Below are positions 51,505 through 60,413 of a stretch of DNA of 64,000 nt, one piece after another. Made by a program: the position numbers and the translations under genes. Position 1 is the stretch's first letter. Each line of letters opens with the position of its first letter. The stretch comes from Methanofollis tationis (lineage in GTDB: Archaea; Halobacteriota; Methanomicrobia; Methanomicrobiales; Methanofollaceae). The notes beneath the pieces are model-generated. The model was not told the DNA's origin and did no database searches. It saw only the letters and a program-made list of their open reading frames with translations. The stretch is from the NCBI RefSeq assembly GCF_013377755.1, contig NZ_JABXWR010000001.1:941104-1005103 (forward strand). Reading direction: 5' to 3'.

Positions 51505-52787
51505 TTCATTCAACGGCGTTTCTCGCTCCCTTTCCTAAACAGGATACCTTAACACAGGAATGGCTCTGGCACCCCTCATCGATGTGCGGATCGCCTCCCA
51601 GATTATGCACATGAAGGAGCTGAACCGGAAGCCGCGCACCTCAATGGTTTGTGGTCCCTGTTTCGCGGGGGAAAAGTGCTTCCAGAGTATATCGATCCAG
51701 ATATTCTTGAGGAGGAACGATATTATGGCGTAGAGATACCGGATGACCGGGTTTTTTGTGCTCGTACGGGGTTTCACCTGGTTGCGCATCCGATAGGACG
51801 ATTCAATCGAGAACCTGGACCGATAGGTCTGATGGACCCGATGGGGATTCCACCGGAGGTTTCCCACGACGTAACCCAGATTCTCAACGCCGCGCTTACC
51901 CCGTTTTCCTTTTGCATACTTCACGGCAATCGCAATCTTCAGGACCAGCACCGGTTTTCCGTGCATCCGATATTCAGCATACCGGGAGTGTGTTCCCTGG
52001 AGGACTTGTTTCATCCTTTTCCCGTGTTTCCTGACAGGAACGATGAACGGCACCTGGACGTCCATCAGAAACCCGAGCACCTTCCGGGTGTAGAACTCCC
52101 GATCCAGGCAGAGAACTTCGATGCGAAGACCGAGTTCAGTGATCCGATCGAGACATTGCGCGATGTATCCGACCTTCGAGGTATCCCGGCGCACCGGGAA
52201 CACGGCCAGCGTCATCTGCCGGTTCCTGGTGGTCACATACAGAGTGATGTAGGAATAAAACTCATTTGTTGACTTTTTACGCTTACTTCGCACGATATAG
52301 GCCTCATTCTCCTCATCGGTTGACCCGTAGTACGGATCGTTGGTAAAGTCAATCGCAAACTGATAGGCGTACCCAGGTTTGAGGACGTGGTGCATATGGG
52401 TGGTGAGGATCGAGGTGTTATTCTGTTCCAAATCGGCCATATCGAGTTTTTTGAGGTGGTAGCGAACGGACGTTTCGCACGGTACCCGATCCAGGATGTG
52501 GGTGATTGAGTGAACTGACTGATTCATTACAGCCATGCCGACCAGAGAAGAAATCAAGTCCGTTTGAGTGAGTTTTCCCTGAATGGGAATGGTTAGATGC
52601 TGATCCAGTGCCGAAACAACAGGGGCGCAACAGTCTTTAGGTTTCAGAATGTTGCTCTTTCTGCAGGTCACCCTCGATTTAGGTAAAGGCATGAGGGGAA
52701 GCCTGCAATCTATATAGATCTTTCGATTTTGGGCGGGCTTCGGGCGGTAGAGGGGGATTTGGGGTCTCTAAAATTAGCGAAGTACTG
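51473..52787 (-). mobile_element. ISH3-family insertion sequence nested in the IS5 element
   Basis: The 1315-bp element has terminal inverted repeats CAGTACTTCTCTAATT (51473-51488) and, on the other strand, CAGTACTTCGCTAATT (52772-52787), 15 of 16 identical. It is flanked by the 5-bp direct repeat GGCCC (51468-51472 and 52788-52792). It encodes one intact transposase and lies within the eighth codon or so of the IS5 transposase gene. Confidence 0.92.
51535..52692 (-). CDS. ISH3-family transposase
   Basis: This 385-residue intact DDE transposase matches the archaeal ISH3 family. Catalytic positions are FAIDFTNDPYYG (Asp), IEVLCLDREFYTRKV (Asp) and RFSIESSYRMRNQVKPRTSTKNP (Glu, with the YREK-like Arg/Lys). 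A TATA-like TCTATATAGATT lies about 20-30 bases before the ATG, inside the element. It appears functional by length and motifs. Confidence 0.93.
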   Translation of the reverse strand: MPLPKSRVTCRKSNILKPKDCCAPVVSALDQHLTIPIQGKLTQTDLISSLVGMAVMNQSVHSITHILDRVPCETSVRYHLKKLDMADLEQNNTSILTTHMHHVLKPGYAYQFAIDFTNDPYYGSTDEENEAYIVRSKRKKSTNEFYSYITLYVTTRNRQMTLAVFPVRRDTSKVGYIAQCLDRITELGLRIEVLCLDREFYTRKVLGFLMDVQVPFIVPVRKHGKRMKQVLQGTHSRYAEYRMHGKPVLVLKIAIAVKYAKGKRGKRGVENLGYVVGNLRWNPHRVHQTYRSRFSIESSYRMRNQVKPRTSTKNPVIRYLYAIISFLLKNIWIDILWKHFSPAKQGPQTIEVRGFRFSSFMCIIWEAIRTSMRGARAIPVLRYPV

Positions 52788-52888
52788 GGCCCCATCGTTT
52801 GTTCTTTGGCATGAGGGAATGACGGGGCCTCCGGCATATTCTATCTTTGGGTGCGGTAGTGGCACTTATGCAACACAGCATATATGTA

Positions 52889-53199
52889 CATACGTACCTC
52901 TTTTCACCAGATGGAAGGAGCACAGAGTGCGGGCAACCCTGGAGTGGATGTGGGTGCTTGTGACTGTGATCTTCCGTATGGTGAAAACGATTTTTTAAAT
53001 CAATGGATATGACGTGAAATATTGATTTGAGACACGAATGCACCGGGAAACATTTTCGACGCCGTCGAAAGGTGTCGAGAGTGGGTGAAAGTGGTGAAAG
53101 GGCATGCACCGGATCACGAGGGAGGAGATCCTTAACGCACAATATACTTATTCAGACGCCTCTACAGAGTGATCTTCAGAAGTAGAAATCAAAACTCCC
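52889..53199. other. intergenic region right of the IS5 element
   Basis: No gene recognised. It contains a 17-base inverted repeat TTTCGACGCCGTCGAAA at 53054-53070 and some GGTGAAAG-rich sequence. It ends near the radB stop. Confidence 0.5.
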
Positions 53200-53868
53200 T
53201 CAAACCCCCCTGATCCCCTCCTCCACGATCACATAATCAAACGACGTATCAGCCGGCCGCGACCGGTGCTTCTCCAGCACGACCCTCCGCGTCGCGTCCC
53301 GCCGCTCGATCCTGAGGATCGCCTTCGAGATATGCCCGAGGGCCGTCCCCCCGAGTCCAAAGAAGACGTCGGTGTCCACGTTCATGTACACCTGGTTCGT
53401 GATCAACACCGGCACCTCGTACTTCTTCGCATACCCGAGGAGGAGGACCATATGCCGCGAGAGGGTGCGGAGGGCGTCCTTCGTCGTCCCGAGTTCGGAG
53501 CGGTACAGGGCCGTCGCCGAGTCCATCACGATCAGCCCGACCCGCTTCGTGCGCAGCAGGGCCTCGGCCTCGGCGATCATCACCCCCTGCTGCACGAAGT
53601 CCGCCGGCTCGAAGAGGTAGAGGTGGTCGGCCAGGCTCACCGCCTCCTCCCCGGCGATCTGCTCGAACCGGTCGGCGGAGAAGCCCTCGGTGTCGATATA
53701 CACCACGTCCTCGCCGCCCCGGAGGCAGGAGACCGCCGCCATGATGCAGAGGGTGCTCTTCCCGCTCCCGGGCTCACCGTAGATCTGCGTGATCGTCCGG
53801 CGCTCCAGCCCGCCGCCCAGGAGGTCGTCGAGAAGGGGAGAACCGGTGGAGAGGCGCGAGAGCTTCAC
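53200..53868 (-). CDS. radB: DNA repair and recombination protein RadB
   Basis: From the GTG at 53868 this 222-residue RecA-like ATPase has Walker A GEPGSGKST (residues 31-39), Walker B VGLIVMDSATALYR and the archaeal RadB C-terminus. It lacks the N-terminal HhH domain of RadA, as RadB does. It assists RadA in homologous recombination. The GTG start overlaps the larC stop (GTGA). A longer upstream frame is the shadow of larC. Confidence 0.92.
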   Translation of the reverse strand: MKLSRLSTGSPLLDDLLGGGLERRTITQIYGEPGSGKSTLCIMAAVSCLRGGEDVVYIDTEGFSADRFEQIAGEEAVSLADHLYLFEPADFVQQGVMIAEAEALLRTKRVGLIVMDSATALYRSELGTTKDALRTLSRHMVLLLGYAKKYEVPVLITNQVYMNVDTDVFFGLGGTALGHISKAILRIERRDATRRVVLEKHRSRPADTSFDYVIVEEGIRGV

Positions 53869-55049
53869 TGCCCCTCGCCCTCCAGTTCGCGCCATGCGGC
53901 TGCCTCGACGATCCTGGCCACGGTCCTGACCGGCACCCCGAGTTCCTCGGCCCACGCCCGCACCTCGTCTGACTCGGCCTTCACCGAGAAGACCTCCCCT
54001 TCGATGGCGGCGACCTTCACCGCCACCTCGCGGCGCACGCCCGCGACCTCGGCCGCCACCCGCTCGATCCGGCGGGCCGTGGCCAGGCGGTGGACCGACG
54101 GGATGCACCGCACCCCCAGGGTGCCGAGTTCCCGCGCCAGGATCAGGGAGAGGGGGGCGGAATCGGCCGGTCGGCAGACGACCCGGACCAGGTGCCCGGC
54201 CCGCCCCTTCTTCATCGTCGCCGGGATCACCGAGACGTCCCGGGCGCCGGCGGCGAAGAGGGCGTCCATGCAGTGGGCGATCACCTCCCCGGTGACGTCG
54301 TCCACGTTCGTCTCCAGGATATCCACCTCGTCGCCCGGCACGCCGGCCGTCCCTTCCAGGAGGACGGCGCGAAGGACGTTCGGGGCGTCAGCCGGATCGC
54401 GGCTGCCTGCGCCGTAACCGGTGGCGAGCACCCGGACTGCGCCGATCGCCGCCGGCTTTATGGTCGAGAACTCGGCAAGGAGGGCCGCACCCGTCGGGGT
54501 GCAGAGCTCGCCCTCGCCGCCCCCGAAGACGGCGTCAAGATCTGATCCCCGCAGGATGCCCAGGGTGGCCGGCGCCGGCACCGGCATCCTCCCGTGGGCC
54601 GCCACCACCGTCCCCTGCCCCAGGGCCAGCGGCATCACGGCGACGGCGTCGAGGTGCAGGCTCTCAAGAGCGGTGCAGGCCCCGACCACGTCGGCGATCG
54701 CGTCGTCGGCCCCGACCTCGTGGAAGTGCGGGGCATGGCCGTGGACACGCTCCTCGGCATCGGCGATCCTCTGGAACACCCGCTTCGCCCGCTCTATCAC
54801 CGCCAGAGACGCATCTGCCGCCTCCACCCGCTCGATCACCTCGGCGAGGCTCCGGTGCGCCGGCCCCGACCTGGTCTCCACCCGCACCGCGGCGATCCCG
54901 CACCTCGTCACCCGGGAGAAGACCGGGTCGGCCACCACCGAGGCCATCGCCGCCCGGACCTGCGCCTCGTCTGCGCCCAGGTCTAAAAGGGCGCCGATCG
55001 TCATGTCGCCCGCAGCGCCGTGGAACGGATCCAGAAGAAGAACACGCAT
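53865..55049 (-). CDS. larC: nickel-pincer cofactor biosynthesis protein LarC-like (DUF111)
   Basis: This 394-residue protein begins LLLDPFHGAAGDMTIGALLDLG, the LarC/DUF111 signature. HFHEVGADDAIADVVG and LETNVDDVTGEVI follow. In lactobacilli LarC is a CTP-dependent cyclometallase that inserts nickel into the pincer nucleotide of lactate racemase. Many methanogens carry larC without an evident racemase nearby, as here. It is the first gene of an operon with radB. Confidence 0.9.
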   Translation of the reverse strand: MRVLLLDPFHGAAGDMTIGALLDLGADEAQVRAAMASVVADPVFSRVTRCGIAAVRVETRSGPAHRSLAEVIERVEAADASLAVIERAKRVFQRIADAEERVHGHAPHFHEVGADDAIADVVGACTALESLHLDAVAVMPLALGQGTVVAAHGRMPVPAPATLGILRGSDLDAVFGGGEGELCTPTGAALLAEFSTIKPAAIGAVRVLATGYGAGSRDPADAPNVLRAVLLEGTAGVPGDEVDILETNVDDVTGEVIAHCMDALFAAGARDVSVIPATMKKGRAGHLVRVVCRPADSAPLSLILARELGTLGVRCIPSVHRLATARRIERVAAEVAGVRREVAVKVAAIEGEVFSVKAESDEVRAWAEELGVPVRTVARIVEAAAWRELEGEGQ

Positions 55050-55067
55050 ACTGAGGCAGTAGTTATA

Positions 55068-55090
55068 AATCCGGGCGTATATGATTGTAA
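55068..55090. promoter_or_regulatory. divergent promoter region larC/cdc48
   Basis: TTATAAATCC (55068-55077) and CGTATATG (about 55076-55083) lie in the 44-base gap between two divergent start codons. They are TATA candidates for both genes and imply very short leaders. Confidence 0.45.
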
Positions 55091-55093
55091 CGA

Positions 55094-57511
55094 ATGCCCG
55101 AAATGTACCTCAAAGTCGACAGAGCATACCCCGAGGACCAGGGCGGGGGGAAGGCGCGTCTGGATCCCGACACCATGCTCCAGATGCGGCTCTCTCCGGG
55201 CGATCTCGTCGAAATCGTCGGGAAACGCCGGACGGTCGCCAAGGTCTGGCGGGCCATGGTTTCCGACTGGCAGCAGGGAAAAATACGGATCGATAAGTTC
55301 ACCCGGGAAAACGCCGTGGTCTCGGTCGGGGACCGGATCCTGGTGCGGAAGATCGAGCAGGAGGTCGAGGCGAAACGGGTCGTCCTCGCCCCGCCCGAGG
55401 ACATGCCGCGGCAGGTCCCGATCAACTTCCAGAGCGTCACCAACCACCTCATCGATTTCCCGGTCACAAAAAACGACACCGTCCCGATCCAGGCCGGTCT
55501 GCCCTTCATGCAGCCGCAGATCGTCGCCTTCAAGGCCGTCGTCGTGGAACCCGAGGAGGCGATCATCATCACGAAGAACACTCACCTCGAGTTCTCCGAA
55601 AAACCGGTCGCCGGCTTCGACGGGGTCAGGAAGATCTCGTACGAGGACATTGGCGGCCTCAAGGACGAACTCCAGCGGGTGCGGGAGACGATCGAACTCC
55701 CCATGCGCCACCCCGAGCTCTTCAGGAAACTCGGGATCGACCCCCCAAAGGGCGTGCTCCTCTACGGCCCGCCGGGAACGGGCAAGACCCTCATCGCCAA
55801 GGCGGTCGCCTCCGAATCCGGGGCGCACTTCATCTCCATCGCCGGGCCCGAGGTGATCTCGAAATACTACGGCGAGTCTGAACAGCGCCTGCGCGAGGTC
55901 TTCGAGGACGCCCGGCAGAACGCCCCGTCGATCATCTTCATCGACGAACTCGACTCGATCGCCCCCAAACGCGAGGACGTCACCGGCGAGGTGGAGCGGC
56001 GGGTCGTCGCCCAGCTCCTCACGATGATGGACGGCCTCGAAGAGCGGGGGCAGGTCGTCGTGATCGGGGCGACGAACCGCCTGGACGCCATCGACCCGGC
56101 CCTCAGGCGGCCCGGCCGTTTCGACCGGGAGATCGAGATCGGTGTCCCGAACGAGCGCGACAGGACCGAGATCTTCAGGATCCACACCCGCGGGATGCCG
56201 CTTGCCGACGATGTCGATCTCGGCCATCTCGCCCGCCAGACCCACGGTTTCGTGGGCGCCGACCTTGCCGCCCTGGCGCGTGAAGGAGCGATCCGGGCCC
56301 TCCGCCGCTACCTACCGGAGATCGACCTCGACGCCGAGGAGATCCCGCAGGAAGTGCTGGAGCATATGGAGGTGTATGAGGCTGACTTCCGCGAGTCCCT
56401 GCGGGACGTCACGCCGAGCGCCATGCGCGAGGTGCTCCTGGAGGTCTCCCACGTCACCTGGAACGACGTCGGCGGCCTCGAGTCAGAGAAGGAGGAGGTC
56501 AGGGAAGCGGTCGAATACCCGCTGACAAGCCGGGCCCGTTTCGAAGACCTCGGGATCAACCCCCCGCGGGGCGTCCTGCTCTACGGCCCGCCGGGAACGG
56601 GCAAGACCCTCATCGCCAAGGCGGTCGCCTCTGAATCGGGTGCGAACTTCATCCCGGTCAGGGGGCCGCAGCTCCTCTCGAAATGGGTCGGGGAGTCGGA
56701 ACGGGCGGTGCGGGAGATCTTCAAGAAGGCGCGTCAGGTGGCGCCGGCGATCATCTTCTTCGACGAGCTCGACGCCCTCGCCCCGGCCAGGGGCGGCGGC
56801 ACCGAGTCGCACGTGATCGAGAGCGTCTTGAACCAGATCCTCACCGAGATGGACGGCCTCACCGAGCGCGGCGACGTCGTGGTGATGGGGGCGACGAACC
56901 GACCCGATATCGTCGACCCGGCCCTGCTCCGGCCCGGCCGCTTCGACCGGCTGGTCTACATCGGCGCACCCGACCGCAAAGGGCGGGCAAAGATCCTGGG
57001 GATCCACACCCGCACCATGCCGATCGAGGGGTCGAGCATAAACGAGGCCGTCGCCGCCACCGAAGGGCTGGACACCTCTGCGATCGAGGACATCGCCGCA
57101 TCCCTCCCGAAGGACGAACTCCTGACAGGCGAAACCTTCAGGAAGGCAGCGGAAAAAGTCTCGAAAGGGCAGGGCGAGGTGCTGACCGCAGGGGGGCGGC
57201 GGCGGCTGATCGTCGACCTCCTCCACGCCCGCGGCATCCAGCTCGGCGACCCCGCGAGGACGGCAGTCATCGAGGCGATCGCCGGGATCACCGAGGGCTA
57301 TGTGGGATCAGACCTCGAGGCGCTCTGCAGGGAGGCCGGGATGTTTGCAATGCGGGAGGGCGCTCAGGTCGTCACCAGAAAACACCTCGAAGCGGCGGCG
57401 CAGAAGGTCCACCCCACGATGAACGAGCGGCTCGTCGATTACTACCGGCGCGTGAAGGGCTTCTTCAAGGGCGGGCTCCCCGAGGCAGTGCAGCCCCCCG
57501 AATACCAGTAA
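55094..57511 (+). CDS. cdc48: CDC48/VCP-type AAA+ ATPase
   Basis: This 805-residue protein has an N-terminal double-psi/beta domain (about 1-190) and two AAA modules with Walker A GPPGTGKT at residues 225-232 and 498-505. Walker B segments are [14 protein letters not shown] and [16 protein letters not shown], with second-region-of-homology arginines in both. It is the archaeal p97 homologue that unfolds proteins for the proteasome. The length is as expected for the family. It starts at an ATG right behind a short promoter gap shared with larC. Confidence 0.96.
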   Translation: MPEMYLKVDRAYPEDQGGGKARLDPDTMLQMRLSPGDLVEIVGKRRTVAKVWRAMVSDWQQGKIRIDKFTRENAVVSVGDRILVRKIEQEVEAKRVVLAPPEDMPRQVPINFQSVTNHLIDFPVTKNDTVPIQAGLPFMQPQIVAFKAVVVEPEEAIIITKNTHLEFSEKPVAGFDGVRKISYEDIGGLKDELQRVRETIELPMRHPELFRKLGIDPPKGVLLYGPPGTGKTLIAKAVASESGAHFISIAGPEVISKYYGESEQRLREVFEDARQNAPSIIFIDELDSIAPKREDVTGEVERRVVAQLLTMMDGLEERGQVVVIGATNRLDAIDPALRRPGRFDREIEIGVPNERDRTEIFRIHTRGMPLADDVDLGHLARQTHGFVGADLAALAREGAIRALRRYLPEIDLDAEEIPQEVLEHMEVYEADFRESLRDVTPSAMREVLLEVSHVTWNDVGGLESEKEEVREAVEYPLTSRARFEDLGINPPRGVLLYGPPGTGKTLIAKAVASESGANFIPVRGPQLLSKWVGESERAVREIFKKARQVAPAIIFFDELDALAPARGGGTESHVIESVLNQILTEMDGLTERGDVVVMGATNRPDIVDPALLRPGRFDRLVYIGAPDRKGRAKILGIHTRTMPIEGSSINEAVAATEGLDTSAIEDIAASLPKDELLTGETFRKAAEKVSKGQGEVLTAGGRRRLIVDLLHARGIQLGDPARTAVIEAIAGITEGYVGSDLEALCREAGMFAMREGAQVVTRKHLEAAAQKVHPTMNERLVDYYRRVKGFFKGGLPEAVQPPEYQ

Positions 57512-57513
57512 CC

Positions 57514-57520
57514 TTTTTTT
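57514..57520 (+). terminator. poly-U terminator of cdc48
   Basis: Seven T, two bases after the TAA stop of cdc48. Confidence 0.5.
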
Positions 57521-57608
57521 CCAGACCGCCGCCATTCCGCGCCGCATATATAGAGCGATGTACATAGTTATCCACCATCGCCTATATCCGTAGATCAGGA
57601 GACCAGCA

Positions 57609-59153
57609 ATGCCAAATATCACCACATTTCTCGACGTCAATGCCCGGTACCTCAAAGGCCCGGCCTTCGTCTTCGGACGGGACGGCCGGACCCTCACCTT
57701 TCCCGCCCTCCAGGACGCCGCCTGCCGCATCGCCGGCGGCCTCGCCTCCCTCGGCGTGCAGAAGGGCGACCGGGTCTGCATCTACCTCGACACCTCGCCC
57801 GAATATCTCCTCTCCTACTTCGCCATCTGGCGCCTCGGCGCCGTGGCCGTCCCGACCAACATCGTCTACCAGCAGGACGAACTGCGGTATGCGATCGAGG
57901 ACTCCGGGGCCGTCGCCGTCATCACCGACGAGAACGGCGCCGAACGGGTCAGGGCGATCAGATCGAGGTGCCGGACGCTCGGGAATGTCTGCGTCGTCGG
58001 TGCCGCGGCCGACGGCGAGACCGCATGGGACGATCTCCTGAAGGCCGAACCGATGGAGCGGGCGGCCAACTGCTCCTTCGACGACCTCTGCCAGATCCAG
58101 TACACCTCGGGCACCACCGGCAGGCCCAAAGGGGCGATGCTCACCCACGGCAACTGGATATGCGCCCTTGCGACCGAGGCCGAGGTGCTCTCCCTGGTCG
58201 AAGGCGACGTCTACCTCGGGATCTACCCGATGGGGCATGTCGGCCTCTCCTGGGGGCTTGCCGCCCTGAAGGCCGGCGGCACCTTCGTCTGCATGGACCG
58301 CTTCGAGCCGAAGGAGTATCTCAGGCTCGCCGAGGAGCACGGTGCCACCGTGCTTGCCGCCATGCCGCCGGTGATCCACACCCTCATCCGCGCAAAGCCC
58401 GGCACCGAGGAGATGCTCAGGACGGTCAGGTGCGTCATCAGCGGGGGAGGCCCGCTCCTGCCGGTCATCTGGGGCGAGTTCGACCGCCGCTTTAAAATCC
58501 CGGTCGTCAATGCCTACGGCCTCTCCGAGACGATCGTCGTCGGCTCGGCAAACGTCGTCCTCCCGCGCCACTACGCCCTCCACCAGGGCTACCGCTCGGT
58601 CGGGGCGCCGGTGGGCTACGGCGAGGTGAAGATTGTCGCCGAAGATGATCCAGACCGGGAACTCCAGCCCGGCGAGATCGGCGAGGTCGCCCTGCGCGGC
58701 CCCTCGGTGGCGAAGGGTTACTGGGGCATGCCCGAGGCGACCGCCGCCGTCTTCCGCCCTGACGGCTGGTTCCTGACCGGCGACCTCGGCTACCTGGACG
58801 GGGAGAGCGTGCTCTTCATCACCGACCGGAAAAAGGACATGATCATCATGTCGGGCTGGAAGATCTACCCGACCGAGGTGGAGAACGTGATCATCGAGCA
58901 CCCGAAGATTGCCGACGTCGCCATCTTCGCCCGCCCTGACGAGCACCGTGGCGAGATCCCGGTTGCGGCCGTGGTGATGAACGAGGGGGAGACGATCACC
59001 GAGGAGGAACTGATCGCCTACTGCAGGGAGCGCCTGGCCGGCTACAAGGTGCCGCGGGAGGTGGTGGTCGTCGAACACCTCCCGCGCGTCGGCGGCTGGA
59101 AACTCCTCAGGCGCACCCTCCGCGAGGCGCATGCCCCGGGCACCCGGGACTGA
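57609..59153 (+). CDS. acyl-CoA synthetase (AMP-forming, long-chain fatty acid ligase type)
   Basis: This 514-residue member of the ANL superfamily has the phosphate-binding loop YTSGTTGRPKGAM, the NAYGLSE segment, YLDGESVLFITDRKKDMIIMSGWKIYPTEVE, and the catalytic lysine region GYKVPREVVVVEHLPRVGGWKLLRR. It activates a carboxylic acid to acyl-CoA via acyl-AMP. The chain length is not predictable from sequence. TCAGGAG precedes the ATG, and a CATATATAG TATA box is about 65 bases upstream. Confidence 0.9.
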   Translation: MPNITTFLDVNARYLKGPAFVFGRDGRTLTFPALQDAACRIAGGLASLGVQKGDRVCIYLDTSPEYLLSYFAIWRLGAVAVPTNIVYQQDELRYAIEDSGAVAVITDENGAERVRAIRSRCRTLGNVCVVGAAADGETAWDDLLKAEPMERAANCSFDDLCQIQYTSGTTGRPKGAMLTHGNWICALATEAEVLSLVEGDVYLGIYPMGHVGLSWGLAALKAGGTFVCMDRFEPKEYLRLAEEHGATVLAAMPPVIHTLIRAKPGTEEMLRTVRCVISGGGPLLPVIWGEFDRRFKIPVVNAYGLSETIVVGSANVVLPRHYALHQGYRSVGAPVGYGEVKIVAEDDPDRELQPGEIGEVALRGPSVAKGYWGMPEATAAVFRPDGWFLTGDLGYLDGESVLFITDRKKDMIIMSGWKIYPTEVENVIIEHPKIADVAIFARPDEHRGEIPVAAVVMNEGETITEEELIAYCRERLAGYKVPREVVVVEHLPRVGGWKLLRRTLREAHAPGTRD

Positions 59154-59278
59154 GCGGCCCATTCTCCAGAAAAAACCTCTATTTTATCAGTACAATGAAA
59201 TGCCGACGCCATCATAAAAGAATAATTGAAATAGTGATACGGTAAAAATCACATAAAGATTTATTACTGCGGACAGGT

Positions 59279-59893
59279 ATGGATACTGCGGTGGGACGCG
59301 TGGACAGAGCAAACCGGCGGACGACTGGACTTGTAGGGCTTGACCTGGCACTCGACGGGGGTTTCCCCAGAGGAACGACGATAATCGCAGTCGGTACGGC
59401 CATAAACGGCCTGAACCTCTTCGCCGGGCAGTTCTGGAAAGGGGAGGGCGGGACGTCCGAAGAGGGGTGCTACCTCATGCTTGACGCCGAACCACAGGAG
59501 GGCATGACCGATCTGCAGGGCGTCGATCCCGAACAGTTCACCGATCTCATGCACGGCCAGCGGGTCGTGGTCGACTCCCTTTCCTCCGTGATTCTGGCAT
59601 ACGGCATCGAAAAGGCCCTCGGACTCGTCAGGAAGGCGTCGGTGTTCGCCGTGAAGCATGAGGCAAACGTGCTTTTCCTCCTCTACGCAGGCATTCACGC
59701 CCCGGAAGACGAAATTCGGATTTTCAGGGCGGCGGACGGCATCCTCGACCTCAAACAGACGATCGAGGGCTCGGAGGTCGAGCGCAAGATGGGGATCTTC
59801 AAGATGAAGGGGCTCGACCTGCCGCGCCAGCTCGTGCCCTACAACATCACCGCCGAAGGGCTCGAACTCTCGACAACAAAGCGCGTGGTGTGA
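59279..59893 (+). CDS. KaiC/RAD55-like protein with a degenerate P-loop
   Basis: This 204-residue protein follows the layout of KaiC-like RecA-fold ATPases: TTGLVGLDLALDGGFPRGTTIIAVG, a Walker B-like RVVVDSL (Asp99), and a C-terminal FKMKGLDLPRQLVPYNIT typical of the family. The Walker A region reads GTAINGLN (39-46) without the lysine of GxxxxGKT, so ATP binding is doubtful. It may be a regulatory or structural relative in archaeal signalling. AT-rich promoter DNA (AGATTTATTACTG) lies just before the ATG. No partner gene is adjacent. Confidence 0.75.
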   Translation: MDTAVGRVDRANRRTTGLVGLDLALDGGFPRGTTIIAVGTAINGLNLFAGQFWKGEGGTSEEGCYLMLDAEPQEGMTDLQGVDPEQFTDLMHGQRVVVDSLSSVILAYGIEKALGLVRKASVFAVKHEANVLFLLYAGIHAPEDEIRIFRAADGILDLKQTIEGSEVERKMGIFKMKGLDLPRQLVPYNITAEGLELSTTKRVV

Positions 59894-60057
59894 GAGAGGA
59901 GGACGGCACCCCCACACTCAGGGGTCAAAGGACCGTCAGGATCCGGCCCTTATTTTTCGGCACGATCCGCCCGGAGGGGGGCGGGGAGAGACGGCAGACC
60001 GGCACGCACCGGGAATACGACCGGGTGCGGGATCACCCCGCGTAAAACCCGGAAAAA

Positions 60058-60400
60058 GGCTCTTCACTACTGTGTGTGGGTAGCCCTGATATCTTCATTT
60101 GACTCCTCTCAGGCGACACGGGATAATCGGCTGACCTCACGAAGCAGGTCGCGATTGAGAAGGCGAGGAGTGTTTCCAGATGAAAAGGAGTTGATCCCCT
60201 GTGCTGGTGCCTGGGGGCTGGCTTGCCCCGCTGATCTGCGATAGGGGGGATGGGCGTAATCCCTCAGGATACCGTGTGTGCCTTCCCGGTCCAATCGTGC
60301 GCGGGGGTCCGGGGGTGCAACCCCCGGCGTGCAGTGTGGGGAAGGCGGTTGATCGATAGGCACGTGTGAAAGCGTTACCCACATGAAACAGCGAAGAGCC
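60058..60400. mobile_element. MITE-like non-autonomous element, copy 2 (343 bp)
   Basis: Same element as at 6267-6608, about 97 % identical and in the same orientation. Ends are GGCTCTTCACT and AGCGAAGAGCC, flanked by the 8-bp direct repeat CGGAAAAA (60050-60057 and 60401-60408). It lies 13 bases beyond the metE stop. A 92-codon frame inside each copy is not a gene. Confidence 0.88.
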
Positions 60401-60413
60401 CGGAAAAAATAGT

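Larger units (their letters stand above)
50496..52880 (-). mobile_element. IS5-family insertion sequence (probably ISH1 group), interrupted by ISH3
   Basis: The ends are perfect 15-bp inverted repeats, TGCTGTGTTGCATAA at 50496-50510 and its complement at 52866-52880. They are flanked by the 8-bp direct repeat TATATGTA (50488-50495 and 52881-52888). Removing the nested ISH3 with one copy of its target duplication gives a 1065-bp element with one transposase gene. IS5 members of the ISH1 group make 8-bp duplications, which fits. Element and duplications are read directly from the bases. Confidence 0.9.

Noticed and set aside
52729-52998. Plus-strand frame beginning near the ISH3 right end, with similarity of KLAKYWAP to KELEKYWG of the IS5 protein
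   Set aside because: The similarity is the ISH3 terminal inverted repeat read in both directions, which led to the element boundaries; it is not a transposase relic.
53200-54108. A longer RadB frame with a Gly/Arg-rich start
   Set aside because: The extension is a shadow of larC; the GTG at 53868 overlaps the larC stop and gives the usual RadB length.
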